Assembly (NCBI GenBank): GCA_017617315.1
Contig: JAFZWM010000019.1
Location: 1 to 64,000 of the forward strand
Length of the DNA stretch: 64,000 nucleotides
Direction: 5' to 3'
From: Bacteroidaceae bacterium
GTDB lineage: Bacteria; Bacteroidota; Bacteroidia; Bacteroidales; Bacteroidaceae
Both the position numbers and the translations under genes were made by a program. The notes beneath the pieces are model-generated. The model was not told the DNA's origin. It worked only from the letters and a program-made list of their open reading frames with translations, and made no database searches. Of this stretch, positions 53,453-62,637 are shown in pieces. The first letter of the stretch is position 1; every line of letters begins with the position of its first letter.

Positions 53453-54607
53453 ATGAAAAGGTTATTATTAGCAAGTATCATAGCACTCTCTTCAGTCGGA
53501 GCATTCGCACAGAATGCTCCGGGCATGAAGGATGCTTTTAAGGATAAATTCTATATCGGCGGCGCTCTCAACACATGGATGATTGACCAGCGCATTCACT
53601 CTGCACTTAACTCAGTAGAGAAGCATTTCAACTCTATCGTTGCAGAGAACTGCATGAAGTGCGAGGAACTTCAGCCGGTTGAGGGACAGTTCAACTTCAA
53701 GTGGGCAGACCAGTTTGTTGACTATGGCGAGGCAAATAATATGTTCATTATCGGACATTGTCTTATATGGCACTCACAATGCCCAGCATGGATGTTCCAA
53801 GGCAAGTATCGTGTTCCGATGACAAAGGAACTTCTCATTAAGCGTATGCGCGACCATATCCACACTGTGGTTGGTCGTTATAGAGGACGCGTTAAGGGAT
53901 GGGATGTAGTAAACGAGGCTATCGAGGACGATGGTTCATTCCGCAAGTCGCCATACTATAACATCATTGGTGAGGAGTTCATCGAGCTCGCATTCAAGTT
54001 CGCTCACGAGGCTGACCCTGATGCCGAACTCTATTACAACGATTACAGCACGCATATACCGGCAAAGCGTGAGGCTATTGTTCGTCTTGTAAAGAACCTC
54101 AAGGCAAAGGGCTGCCGCATTGATGCCGTAGGTATGCAGTCACACGTTTCTTTCGATACTCCACTTGACGAGTATGAGAAGTCAATGGAGGCATTCGCTG
54201 CTGCTGGTGTTAAGGTACAGGTTACAGAACTCGACCTTTCTGTTCTTCCTTGGCCACAGCAGGGCATGGGAGCAGGAGTTGAGCAGAACTTTGAGTACCG
54301 TAAGCAGATAGACCCTTACAGAGATGGTCTTCCTGAGGAGATGGCTCAGAAGCAGGCTGACTTCTACTGCAAGTTGTTCGAAATCTATCTCCGTCATGCT
54401 GCTGATATGAAGCGTGTTACCTTCTGGGGAGTTCTCGACTCAGAGTCATGGAAGAACAACTGGCCTGTTGAGGGACGTGTTGACTATCCGCTTCCTTTCT
54501 ATGGAAATGGCAAGGAAAAGCCTTTTGTTGAGCAGATAATGCGTATGGCAGATCCTAATATCCTGCCTGCAAAGGCATCTGCCAAAAAGGCAAAGAAAAA
54601 GAAATAA
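53453..54607 (+). CDS. xynA: GH10 endo-1,4-beta-xylanase
   Basis: 384 residues with signal peptide MKRLLLASIIALSSVGAFAQ and no lipobox, so probably periplasmic. A complete GH10 barrel: NCMKCEELQP, GHCLIWHSQCP, acid/base Glu155 in WDVVNEA, nucleophile Glu259 in VTELD, and WGVLDSESW. It cleaves internal beta-1,4-xylosidic bonds. The C-terminus ends in an unusual lysine-rich tail (AKASAKKAKKKK). It lies between the symporter and the cytosolic GH43, closely spaced with both. Confidence 0.95.
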   Translation: MKRLLLASIIALSSVGAFAQNAPGMKDAFKDKFYIGGALNTWMIDQRIHSALNSVEKHFNSIVAENCMKCEELQPVEGQFNFKWADQFVDYGEANNMFIIGHCLIWHSQCPAWMFQGKYRVPMTKELLIKRMRDHIHTVVGRYRGRVKGWDVVNEAIEDDGSFRKSPYYNIIGEEFIELAFKFAHEADPDAELYYNDYSTHIPAKREAIVRLVKNLKAKGCRIDAVGMQSHVSFDTPLDEYEKSMEAFAAAGVKVQVTELDLSVLPWPQQGMGAGVEQNFEYRKQIDPYRDGLPEEMAQKQADFYCKLFEIYLRHAADMKRVTFWGVLDSESWKNNWPVEGRVDYPLPFYGNGKEKPFVEQIMRMADPNILPAKASAKKAKKKK

Positions 54608-54630
54608 ACAATTTTAAATAAATAACAACT

Positions 54631-55656
54631 ATGGAAGGAAAATTCTATCTTTGGCCAAAAGACTATATGGCTGACCCATCTGTTCACGTTTGGAACGGAA
54701 GAATTTATATATATCCATCTCACGACTGGGATGCTGGCGTTGGTGACGACGATTCTGGCGCAGAGTATGAGATGAAGGACTATCACGTATTCTCTACTGA
54801 CGACCTCGAGGCTGTATGCCGTGGCGAGAAGGAACTCGTTGATCATGGTTGCATCCTTGACCTTAAGGATATTCCATGGGCAAGCCATCAGCTTTGGGAC
54901 AACGACGTTCAGGAGAAGAACGGCAAGTTCTATATGTATTTCCCTGCAAAGGATAAGACTGATATATTCCGTACAGGTATTGCTGTTGCTGACAGACCAG
55001 AAGGTCCATTCATTCCTTTGAAGGATCCAATGCACGGCTCTTATTCTATCGACTATGCCGTATTCAAGGATGAGGACGGCAAGTACTATTTCTACTTCGG
55101 TGGAATCTGGGGCGGTCAGCTTCAGTGGTACAAGAACAACAAGATGTCGTTCAACGAGTCAGGCGTTGCAGCTCCACCTCCAGGAGACACGGATCCTATC
55201 GTTCCTGCAAAGAAGTCGGAGACTGATGCACTTCCATCACGCGTAGCCCTTCTTGCTGACGATATGCTTGGATTTGCAGAGGAGCCAAAGCCTGTTATCA
55301 TCCTTGGCGAGGACGGCAAGCCTTTGAAGGCTGACGATCCACATCGCTTCTTCGAGGCTTCATGGATGCACAAGTATAAGGGCAAGTATTATTTCTCTTA
55401 TTCAACCGGTGATACTCACATGATTTGCTATGCAATCGGCGACAATCCTTACGGACCATTCACATACAAGGGAGTAGTCCTCACTCCGGTTAAGGCTGGT
55501 TGGACAACTCACCACTCAATTGTAGAGTTCAAGGGCAAGTGGTATCTTTTCCACCACGATTCAGCCCCTTCTGGTGGCGTGAACAGTCTCCGCTCTTTGA
55601 AGGTTACAGAGCTTCACTACAATGAGGATGGTACAATCCAGACTATTGAAGGATAA
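54631..55656 (+). CDS. xynB: Cytosolic GH43 beta-xylosidase/arabinofuranosidase
   Basis: 341 residues without a signal peptide. GH43 motifs: the base in YMADPSVHVWNGR (Asp14), the Asp in SYSIDYAVF, and the acid in RFFEASWMHKYKGKYYFSYSTG. Size and position next to a GH10 gene match XynB of Prevotella. Being cytosolic and next to a symporter, it would split imported xylo-oligosaccharides into xylose or arabinose. Confidence 0.9.
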   Translation: MEGKFYLWPKDYMADPSVHVWNGRIYIYPSHDWDAGVGDDDSGAEYEMKDYHVFSTDDLEAVCRGEKELVDHGCILDLKDIPWASHQLWDNDVQEKNGKFYMYFPAKDKTDIFRTGIAVADRPEGPFIPLKDPMHGSYSIDYAVFKDEDGKYYFYFGGIWGGQLQWYKNNKMSFNESGVAAPPPGDTDPIVPAKKSETDALPSRVALLADDMLGFAEEPKPVIILGEDGKPLKADDPHRFFEASWMHKYKGKYYFSYSTGDTHMICYAIGDNPYGPFTYKGVVLTPVKAGWTTHHSIVEFKGKWYLFHHDSAPSGGVNSLRSLKVTELHYNEDGTIQTIEG

Positions 55657-55676
55657 GCAGAATAGCATATAAAAAT

Positions 55677-57773
55677 ATGAGAAAAGCCTTTTTTACATTA
55701 GCATTATTATTCTCCGTTCTCTGTGCAAAAGCAGAGGATGGACATTCTCTTTGGCTGCGCTACAATCAGGATGCGCGCCATGTAGACATAACGGTGAACC
55801 GCGACAGCAAGACCGTAAATCTTGCCGTTGAGGAGTTGCAGAAAGGCTGGAAGGGAATGCCCATAAGCCTTGTCGTTGCAAAACCAGGCAAGAAGCAGAA
55901 GTCTAAAAACGGAAAAGTTAAGCAGCAGTCTCCCGATGCCTTCACTATAGAGACGGTGAACAAGGCAAAGGAAGAGAAGCACATAAAGATTAGCTCGCAG
56001 ACCGATGCGGGCATCTTGTATGGCGTATTCCACCTTTTGCGATTGCAGCAAAGTGGCAAGTTGCCAGCCGACATGTCATGGTTCAAGGTTTCAGAATCGC
56101 CTGTTTATCAGCACAGAATACTGAACCATTGGGACAATCTCGACGGAACGGTTGAACGCGGATATGCCGGTCATTCAATCTTCTGGCACGACAATGAGGC
56201 AGAGCCAACCTTTACCGACGATGATGCCAAACTATGGGCAGAATACGGAAGGGCAAATGCTTCTGTCGGCATAAACGGAACGGTTGTGAACAACGTGAAC
56301 GCATCGCCAAAGATGTTGAGCAAGCCATACATCGACCATGTGTGCAAGATTGCAAACGTGTTGCGCCCTTACGGAATGAAGGTCTATGTGGCAATCAACT
56401 TTTCGTCGCCAAAGGAACTCGGCGGATTGTCTACATCCGACCCTCTGAATGCTGATGTAAAAAACTGGTGGAAGAAAAAGGCTGCTGAAATATACAAGCA
56501 GATTCCTGATTTCGGCGGATTCCTTGTGAAGGCAAATTCTGAAGGATTGCCAGGACCGCAGGATTTCGGTCGCACCCACGCCGACGGAGCTAACATGCTT
56601 GCCGACGTTCTGAAGCCTCACGGCGGAATTGTGATGTGGCGCGCCTTCGTCTACAAGTCAGACGACAGCGATAGAGCAAAGCAGGCTTATCAGGAGTTTA
56701 TGCCGCTCGATGGACAGTTCCGCGACAATGTCATCATTCAGATAAAGAACGGTCCAATCGATTTTCAGCCACGCGAGCCGTTCAGTCCGCTTTTCGGTGC
56801 TCTGAAGAAGACTCAGACTATGATTGAGTTCCAAATTACTCAGGAGTATCTTGGTCATAGCTTCCAGTTGTGCTATCTTGCACCTATGTGGCAGGAATGT
56901 CTGATGAGCGACACTTATCAGAAAGGCGAGGGCACAACCATCGCAAGAGTTACCGACGGCAAGACATATCCGCAGAAATACACGGCCATTGCCGGAGTTT
57001 CAAACGTTGGACGCGACATAAACTGGTGCGGACACATCTTTGCACAGAGCAACTGGTATGCCTTCGGCCGATTGGCATGGAATTGCAACCTCGACAGCAA
57101 GGACATTGCTGAGGAGTGGATTGCGCAGACATTCTGCACCGACAAGGATTTTGTTCAGAAAGTTGAATCGATAATGATGGACAGCCGCGAAGCCGTTGTC
57201 AACTACATGATGCCGCTCGGCTTGCACCATCTGTTTGCATGGACTCATCACTACGGCCCGGAGCCTTGGTGCGATATTCCGGGAGCAAGAGCCGACTGGC
57301 TGCCAAGCTATTATCACAAGGCGGCTGAAGACGGCATCGGATTCGACCGCAGCAGCAAGGGCACAAACGCCGTGAGCCAGTATCACGAGCCGCTCAGCAC
57401 TCAGTTTGATGACGTGAAGACTTGCCCTGACGAGTATCTGCTCTGGTTCCACCATCTGCCTTGGGATTACAAGATGCAGAACGGCGAGACTTTGTGGAGC
57501 GCGCTTTGCCACAAGTACGACAAGGGCGTTAAGCAGGTAAGAAACTATCAGGTTGTTTGGGACGGACTTGAAAAATATGTTGATGCTGACCGGTTCAAGC
57601 ATGTGCAGAGTAAGCTGCGTCGTCAGGCGCACGATGCCATGTGGTGGCGTGATGCTTGTCTGCTGTATTTCCAGCAGTACAGCAAGATGCCTCTGCCAAG
57701 CGATGTAGAGCGTCCGGTCAAAGATCTCGACGAATACAAGCAGGTTAGATTCAGATGGTCGCATCATAACTGA
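55677..57773 (+). CDS. aguA: GH67 alpha-glucuronidase
   Basis: 698 residues with signal peptide MRKAFFTLALLFSVLCAKA. Full-length GH67: an N-terminal GH67N-like domain, then the barrel with WDNLDGTVERGYAG, KANSEGLPGPQDFGRTHADGAN and the conserved region IEFQITQEYLGH near residue 382-395, and the C-terminal helical domain (LWFHHLPWDYKMQNGETLW). It releases 4-O-methyl-glucuronic acid from the ends of glucurono-xylo-oligosaccharides. It is the last gene of the xylan block and is followed by a strong terminator. Confidence 0.95.
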   Translation: MRKAFFTLALLFSVLCAKAEDGHSLWLRYNQDARHVDITVNRDSKTVNLAVEELQKGWKGMPISLVVAKPGKKQKSKNGKVKQQSPDAFTIETVNKAKEEKHIKISSQTDAGILYGVFHLLRLQQSGKLPADMSWFKVSESPVYQHRILNHWDNLDGTVERGYAGHSIFWHDNEAEPTFTDDDAKLWAEYGRANASVGINGTVVNNVNASPKMLSKPYIDHVCKIANVLRPYGMKVYVAINFSSPKELGGLSTSDPLNADVKNWWKKKAAEIYKQIPDFGGFLVKANSEGLPGPQDFGRTHADGANMLADVLKPHGGIVMWRAFVYKSDDSDRAKQAYQEFMPLDGQFRDNVIIQIKNGPIDFQPREPFSPLFGALKKTQTMIEFQITQEYLGHSFQLCYLAPMWQECLMSDTYQKGEGTTIARVTDGKTYPQKYTAIAGVSNVGRDINWCGHIFAQSNWYAFGRLAWNCNLDSKDIAEEWIAQTFCTDKDFVQKVESIMMDSREAVVNYMMPLGLHHLFAWTHHYGPEPWCDIPGARADWLPSYYHKAAEDGIGFDRSSKGTNAVSQYHEPLSTQFDDVKTCPDEYLLWFHHLPWDYKMQNGETLWSALCHKYDKGVKQVRNYQVVWDGLEKYVDADRFKHVQSKLRRQAHDAMWWRDACLLYFQQYSKMPLPSDVERPVKDLDEYKQVRFRWSHHN

Positions 57774-57802
57774 TACAAACCAAGATTTTTCTTTTGAGAA
57801 GT

Positions 57803-57836
57803 AAAAAAAAAGCGGTATGTTTGTACCGCTTTTTTG
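57803..57836 (+). terminator. Terminator of the xylan operon
   Basis: AGCGGTA/TACCGCT stem, 6-nt loop, A-run before and T-run after, giving a longer A/T-extended stem. Confidence 0.85.
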
Positions 57837-57857
57837 ATTTTAACGTAAAATTACATA

Positions 57858-58901
57858 ATGTTCAACGATTCAATATTCGATGCGCAGAACATCGAACTTC
57901 TAAGGAAAAAGATTTCACAGGCTAACAATGTTGTAATTTGTGTGCATGTGTCGCCCGACGGCGATGCCGTAGGCTCGGCAACCGGACTGGCCGCATATCT
58001 GCGTCAGATAGGGAAGAACGTAACCCTAATCTTCCCGAATCAGATGCCCGATTTTCTGAAGGTCGTACCGTCATCGCACGATCATCTTCGCTACGACAGA
58101 AGTCCCGAGGCTTCAGACCTCATGATAAAGGCTGCCGACCTCATCTTCTGCCTTGACTTTAACAGCAAAAACCGAATTACCGATATGGGCGAGAAGATTT
58201 CGGCGGCAAAGGCCTACAAGATAATGATTGACCATCATCTCGACCCCGACGATTTGTGCGACTTGGTTTTCTCTTATCCCGAGATGAGTTCGACATGCGA
58301 GCTCGTATTCCGCATTCTCTGGACGATGGGCGAGTACGACAATCTCTCGTATGAAACATGCAAGTCGCTCTATATCGGAATGATGACCGACACCGGCGAG
58401 CTGAGCTACAACAGCAACCGGAGCGAGGTGTTTACAACCATTGCCATGCTCATCGAGAAAGGCATCGACCGCGACGAAGTTCACAACGAACTCTTTATGA
58501 ACGGAACCGAGTCGCGTTACCGAATGCAGGGACACATGCTTAAGGATAACCTTACGCTTTATCCTGAATTTGGTGCTGCCCTTCAGACTCTTACGAAGGA
58601 AGAGTTCAAGGAGTACGGCTGCATAAAGGGCGATACCGAGGGCAATGTAAATATTCCGCTGGCTATAAAAGGCATCAATTTTTCAGCCTTTCTGCGCGAG
58701 GATACCGAGAAGGAGAATACTATCAGAGTGTCGCTCCGTTCGCTTGGCGACATAAAGTGCAACGAGATTTCGGCCGCATGCTTTAACGGCGGAGGACATG
58801 CCAGAGCATCGGGCGGAGAGCTTCATTGCTCGATGGAAGAGGCTGTTGAAGTCTTCAACAAGGCACTCGTCAAGTTTGAGGACATGCTAAAGGCAAAATA
58901 G
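57858..58901 (+). CDS. DHH/DHHA1 phosphoesterase, NrnA-like oligoribonuclease/pAp phosphatase
   Basis: 347 residues, cytosolic. The DHH domain has VSPDGDAVGS, DLIFCLDFNS, the DHH motif in IMIDHHLDPDD near residue 125 and MTDTGELSYNS; the DHHA1 domain ends FNGGGHARASGG. Such enzymes degrade nano-RNA and dephosphorylate 3'-phosphoadenosine 5'-phosphate. It is followed by the DUF4827-type gene and glmM. Confidence 0.88.
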   Translation: MFNDSIFDAQNIELLRKKISQANNVVICVHVSPDGDAVGSATGLAAYLRQIGKNVTLIFPNQMPDFLKVVPSSHDHLRYDRSPEASDLMIKAADLIFCLDFNSKNRITDMGEKISAAKAYKIMIDHHLDPDDLCDLVFSYPEMSSTCELVFRILWTMGEYDNLSYETCKSLYIGMMTDTGELSYNSNRSEVFTTIAMLIEKGIDRDEVHNELFMNGTESRYRMQGHMLKDNLTLYPEFGAALQTLTKEEFKEYGCIKGDTEGNVNIPLAIKGINFSAFLREDTEKENTIRVSLRSLGDIKCNEISAACFNGGGHARASGGELHCSMEEAVEVFNKALVKFEDMLKAK

Positions 58902-59008
58902 GCGATTTTCTGCCCCTGAAAGACGAGATTATAAAAACCGGAGGTTGCGGTGGCATTCTGCGCTATCGCACTTTTTCGGGCTGCGCGCATTAATTAGCGT
59001 TGCAGAAT

Positions 59009-59039
59009 TTTGTCTTTTTCAATGAGTTTATTATTTTTG
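59009..59039 (+). promoter_or_regulatory. Promoter of the DUF4827-glmM genes
   Basis: TTTG-N19-TATTTTTG, an exact consensus, with the ATG 21 nt beyond the -7 box. Confidence 0.75.
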
Positions 59040-59060
59040 CAACGATTTTATTCAAAAATA

Positions 59061-59705
59061 ATGCGAAAAAAAAGTTTTTTATACCTAATCCTACTATTTG
59101 GAAATTTAATGTTCACGGCATGTAACGATGTTGTGAGCTATGCCGACTTAAAGGAAAAAGAAAAGGATGCAATCAATTCTTTTCTTGTGTCGAACAATTT
59201 TGTCGAAGGACCTATAAACGTCATCAGCCAGGCTGAGTTTATAGCCAAGGATTCGACAACCGATGTCAGCAAAAACGAGTTCGTGCTCCTTGGAAGTACA
59301 GGTGTCTACATGCAGATTGTGCGAAAGGGCGACGGCGTTAAGATGAAAAGCGGCGATTCGAAAACCGTTCTTGCACGTTTCTTGGAGTACAACATCCAGT
59401 CGGGAGATACAATCCTGACAAACCGTTTCAGCGCTTCGAACGTTGACAAATTCACCGTTTCTCTTACAGGAACAACGTTCACAGGCTCGTTCATCTCCGG
59501 ATATATGTACAGCTATTATTCATCGTCTTACGGAACATCCGTTCCAACGGCGTGGATGATTCCGCTGAGCTATATAAACCTTGGAAGAAATACCGCCGAC
59601 TTGGCGGAAGTTCGCCTTATAGTACCTCACGATCAGGGCACGCAGGCTGCATCGCAGAGTGTGTACCCTACATATTATGAAATATCTTACGAAGCAGGAT
59701 TATGA
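59061..59705 (+). CDS. DUF4827-type lipoprotein
   Basis: 214 residues; start at MRKKSFLYLILLFGNLMFTAC, a lipoprotein signal placed just after the promoter. An upstream in-frame ATG would lie inside the promoter and is rejected. The mature part (SYADLKEKEKDAINSFL; VLARFLEYNIQSGDTIL; WMIPLSYINLGR) matches the DUF4827 group of Bacteroidetes, which looks like a degenerate FKBP-type fold. Function unknown. The stop overlaps the glmM start by 4 nt. Confidence 0.75.
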   Translation: MRKKSFLYLILLFGNLMFTACNDVVSYADLKEKEKDAINSFLVSNNFVEGPINVISQAEFIAKDSTTDVSKNEFVLLGSTGVYMQIVRKGDGVKMKSGDSKTVLARFLEYNIQSGDTILTNRFSASNVDKFTVSLTGTTFTGSFISGYMYSYYSSSYGTSVPTAWMIPLSYINLGRNTADLAEVRLIVPHDQGTQAASQSVYPTYYEISYEAGL

Positions 59706-61090
59706 CACTAATCAAATCAATTTCGGGCATCCGCGGAACAATCGGCGGTGCCGCAGGAGAAGGCTTGAACCCTCTTGACATTGTAAAGTTTACTTCGGCG
59801 TATGCAACTCTTATACGCAAGACAAGTAAGGTTCAGTCTGGAAAAATCGTAGTAGGCCGAGATGCTCGTATCTCTGGCGAGATGGTAAAGAACGTTGTTT
59901 GCGGAACCCTCATGGGAATGGGATTCGATGTTGTTAACATCGGTCTTGCAACAACTCCAACAACAGAACTGGCTGTAACAATGTTTGGTGCCGACGGCGG
60001 TATCATTCTCACTGCAAGCCACAACCCACGTCAGTGGAATGCCCTCAAGCTCCTCAACGAGCACGGCGAGTTCCTTAACAAACAGGAAGGCGAGGAAGTT
60101 CTTCGCATTGCCGAGGCCGAGGATTTTGCATTTGCCGATGTTGACCATCTTGGCAAATATACCGAGGACAATACGATGGATCAGAAGCACATCGACAGCG
60201 TTCTCGCTCTGAAGCTTGTTGATGTCGAAGCCATCAGAAAAGCAAACTTCAAGGTTGCGATAGATACAGTAAACAGCGTAGGAGGAATCATTCTTCCAAA
60301 GCTTCTGAAGCAGCTGGGCGTAGAGACTGTTACTGGTCTTTATACCGAGGCTACAGGCGATTTTCAGCATAACCCAGAGCCATTGGAGAAGAACCTTTCG
60401 GACATCATGAATCTGATGAAGAAAGGCGAGCACGATGTTGCATTCGTAGTTGACCCTGATGTTGACAGACTTGCATTTATCTGCGAAGACGGAACAATGT
60501 ACGGCGAGGAGTACACTCTCGTAACTGTTGCTGACTACGTTCTTCAGCATACTCCGGGCAATACAGTAAGCAACCTCAGTTCAACACGCGCTTTGAGAGA
60601 CGTTACACGTCAGTACGGCTGCGAATATAACGCTGCTGCCGTTGGCGAGGTTAACGTAACAACAAAGATGAAGGAGACAAACGCCGTTATTGGCGGCGAA
60701 GGAAATGGCGGAGTTATCTATCCAGAAAGCCATTACGGACGCGATGCCCTCGTTGGAATCGCCTTGTTCCTCAGCCACTTGGCACACAAGAAGATGAAGG
60801 TGAGCGAGCTTCGTGCAACCTATCCTCCATATTTCATTGCCAAGAATCGCATCGACCTTACCCCAGACACTGATGTAGACGCCATTCTCGAGAAGGTGAA
60901 GGACCTCTACAAAGACGAGGAGGTGAACGACATAGACGGCGTGAAGATTGACTTTGCCGACAAGTGGGTTCACTTGCGCAAGAGCAATACCGAGCCGATT
61001 ATCCGTGTCTATTCAGAGGCTTCGACAATGGAGGCAGCCGACGAACTGGGTAAGAAGATTATGGATATAGTTTATTCAATGACAAAATAA
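59702..61090 (+). CDS. glmM: Phosphoglucosamine mutase
   Basis: 462 residues. Phosphohexomutase signature: substrate-start SISGIRGTIGG, phosphoserine loop ILTASHNPRQWN (Ser near residue 105), metal-binding DPDVDRLAF and the phosphate-binding RKSNTEPIIRVYSE. It converts glucosamine-6-phosphate to glucosamine-1-phosphate for UDP-GlcNAc, peptidoglycan and LPS synthesis. The start overlaps the preceding lipoprotein gene. Confidence 0.93.
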   Translation: MTLIKSISGIRGTIGGAAGEGLNPLDIVKFTSAYATLIRKTSKVQSGKIVVGRDARISGEMVKNVVCGTLMGMGFDVVNIGLATTPTTELAVTMFGADGGIILTASHNPRQWNALKLLNEHGEFLNKQEGEEVLRIAEAEDFAFADVDHLGKYTEDNTMDQKHIDSVLALKLVDVEAIRKANFKVAIDTVNSVGGIILPKLLKQLGVETVTGLYTEATGDFQHNPEPLEKNLSDIMNLMKKGEHDVAFVVDPDVDRLAFICEDGTMYGEEYTLVTVADYVLQHTPGNTVSNLSSTRALRDVTRQYGCEYNAAAVGEVNVTTKMKETNAVIGGEGNGGVIYPESHYGRDALVGIALFLSHLAHKKMKVSELRATYPPYFIAKNRIDLTPDTDVDAILEKVKDLYKDEEVNDIDGVKIDFADKWVHLRKSNTEPIIRVYSEASTMEAADELGKKIMDIVYSMTK

Positions 61091-61092
61091 TA

Positions 61093-62613
61093 ATGATTTT
61101 TAGACTTAAACCTTTTTTCGGAGCACTTCTGATGCTCTGTGCTGTTGCTTTTACAAGTTGTCATGAAGATGAGGGCTGGGACTGCCCTTACAAGATAACT
61201 GTAAACATGCCTGTTTATGAGAATGCAGCATCAGGCGACCCGACATTCCTTTCGGGCAAGCTGAACGGCGGCGAGCAGGTGTGTGTGCTCGACCTTACAA
61301 GCTCTATCAACCGTTCAATCCTTACAAATGACGGAAACGGTGAGTTTTCGGGCAGATTGTACGGAGGTCACGACAACGACCGCATGTCTGTGTTCTATCC
61401 TGCATCGGCGGTAAACGCTTATACAAGCGATACGCTTACGCAGACACTCAGCGCGATGGATCAGCTTGGAACGGCAAAGGACTTGCAGAAATATATGTAT
61501 GCGTGGGCAAAGGATACGCTAAGCGTTACATATACCGCGCAGACCGCTTATTCAACTCGCAAGCTCGGCGCACTTACAGGCGTGGTTAAATGGATGTTCA
61601 CAACCGACGGCGTTACGCCGATAAAGGACATCGTGAGCGTTGTTGCATCATCAGAAATCGGAACGATGTACTCTAAGAGAGTGTTCAGAATGAGCACAGG
61701 AGGATATTCAAGTTCAACCGAAGGAAGTGTTTCGATGACAAATGCCGATGGAGTTACAGGAACAATCTATATGTCGATGTTCCCAGCCACATTCGTTCAG
61801 CTTCACTTTACGGTGATGACGAAGAATGGCGACAGATACGAGGCTGTTCAGCCTGAAGTATCTACTTACGAGGCAGGGAAGGTTTATGATACTGAAGTCT
61901 TCACTTGTCAGCCAATTGCCAAGGCAAAGGTGGGCGACTACTATTACAGCGACGGCTCAACAAGTTCTGTGCTTAATGCCGGACGCACTTGCGTGGGCAT
62001 TGTATATGCGCTTACAAACGCAAATGGCGAGATTGACCAGAACCTGAAAGAGTCTTCATCGGGCTGTGTGGTTGCCGTAAAGGATTTGAACAATTCAACC
62101 CTTTACCGTTGGAGTGCGAAGGTTGAGAATACATCAATCGCCGACTATACCACCGTAGACGGAAGCAAGAACACTGCGTTCCTTCCTTTCTACAAAGGTC
62201 AGGCTGGCGTTTATTATTCAACAGAGAACAAACTCGAAATTTCAGACGCAAGCAATATCGCATCATGGCCTAAGCAGGGCTGTATATCAGATTTTGCGGG
62301 CGACGACCACGCGCAGTATTTCACAAGCAGCACTTACTATGCTGCCGGATACAACTGCCGTAACGGCGGACTTTCTTCGCTCAACTGGTATCTGCCAAGT
62401 ATGGGCGAGCTGATGATGGTCTACCTTCTTGAGAAGGATGGCGTTATCGGTCATGACAAGCAGTCGCCATACATCAACCTGAACGACCAGTCATATTGGT
62501 CGTCATCAGAATATGACGACAGTCATGCGTGGGCATTCTCTTACACAAGCGCGAACATTTTTGTTTGCTACAAGACCAGCACACACAGTGTGCGCCCTGT
62601 TCTGAAATTCTAA
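61093..62613 (+). CDS. Fimbrillin-like lipoprotein with C-terminal DUF1566-type domain
   Basis: 506 residues; lipobox AFTSC then HEDEGWDC, a surface-export-like signal. Residues 30-275 are beta-rich and resemble FimA/Mfa-type fimbrillin or FimB-like proteins (GEFSGRLYGGHDNDRMSVFYPAS). Residues 280-506 show the DUF1566/FISUMP C-type-lectin-like pattern (GDYYYSDGS; WYLPSMGELMMVYLL; QSYWSSSEYDDSHAWAF; VRPVLKF). It starts 2 nt after the glmM stop and is therefore likely co-expressed. Possible adhesin or pilus-associated protein. Confidence 0.7.
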   Translation: MIFRLKPFFGALLMLCAVAFTSCHEDEGWDCPYKITVNMPVYENAASGDPTFLSGKLNGGEQVCVLDLTSSINRSILTNDGNGEFSGRLYGGHDNDRMSVFYPASAVNAYTSDTLTQTLSAMDQLGTAKDLQKYMYAWAKDTLSVTYTAQTAYSTRKLGALTGVVKWMFTTDGVTPIKDIVSVVASSEIGTMYSKRVFRMSTGGYSSSTEGSVSMTNADGVTGTIYMSMFPATFVQLHFTVMTKNGDRYEAVQPEVSTYEAGKVYDTEVFTCQPIAKAKVGDYYYSDGSTSSVLNAGRTCVGIVYALTNANGEIDQNLKESSSGCVVAVKDLNNSTLYRWSAKVENTSIADYTTVDGSKNTAFLPFYKGQAGVYYSTENKLEISDASNIASWPKQGCISDFAGDDHAQYFTSSTYYAAGYNCRNGGLSSLNWYLPSMGELMMVYLLEKDGVIGHDKQSPYINLNDQSYWSSSEYDDSHAWAFSYTSANIFVCYKTSTHSVRPVLKF

Positions 62614-62637
62614 GGAAAGTATAATTTTTGCAGCTTA

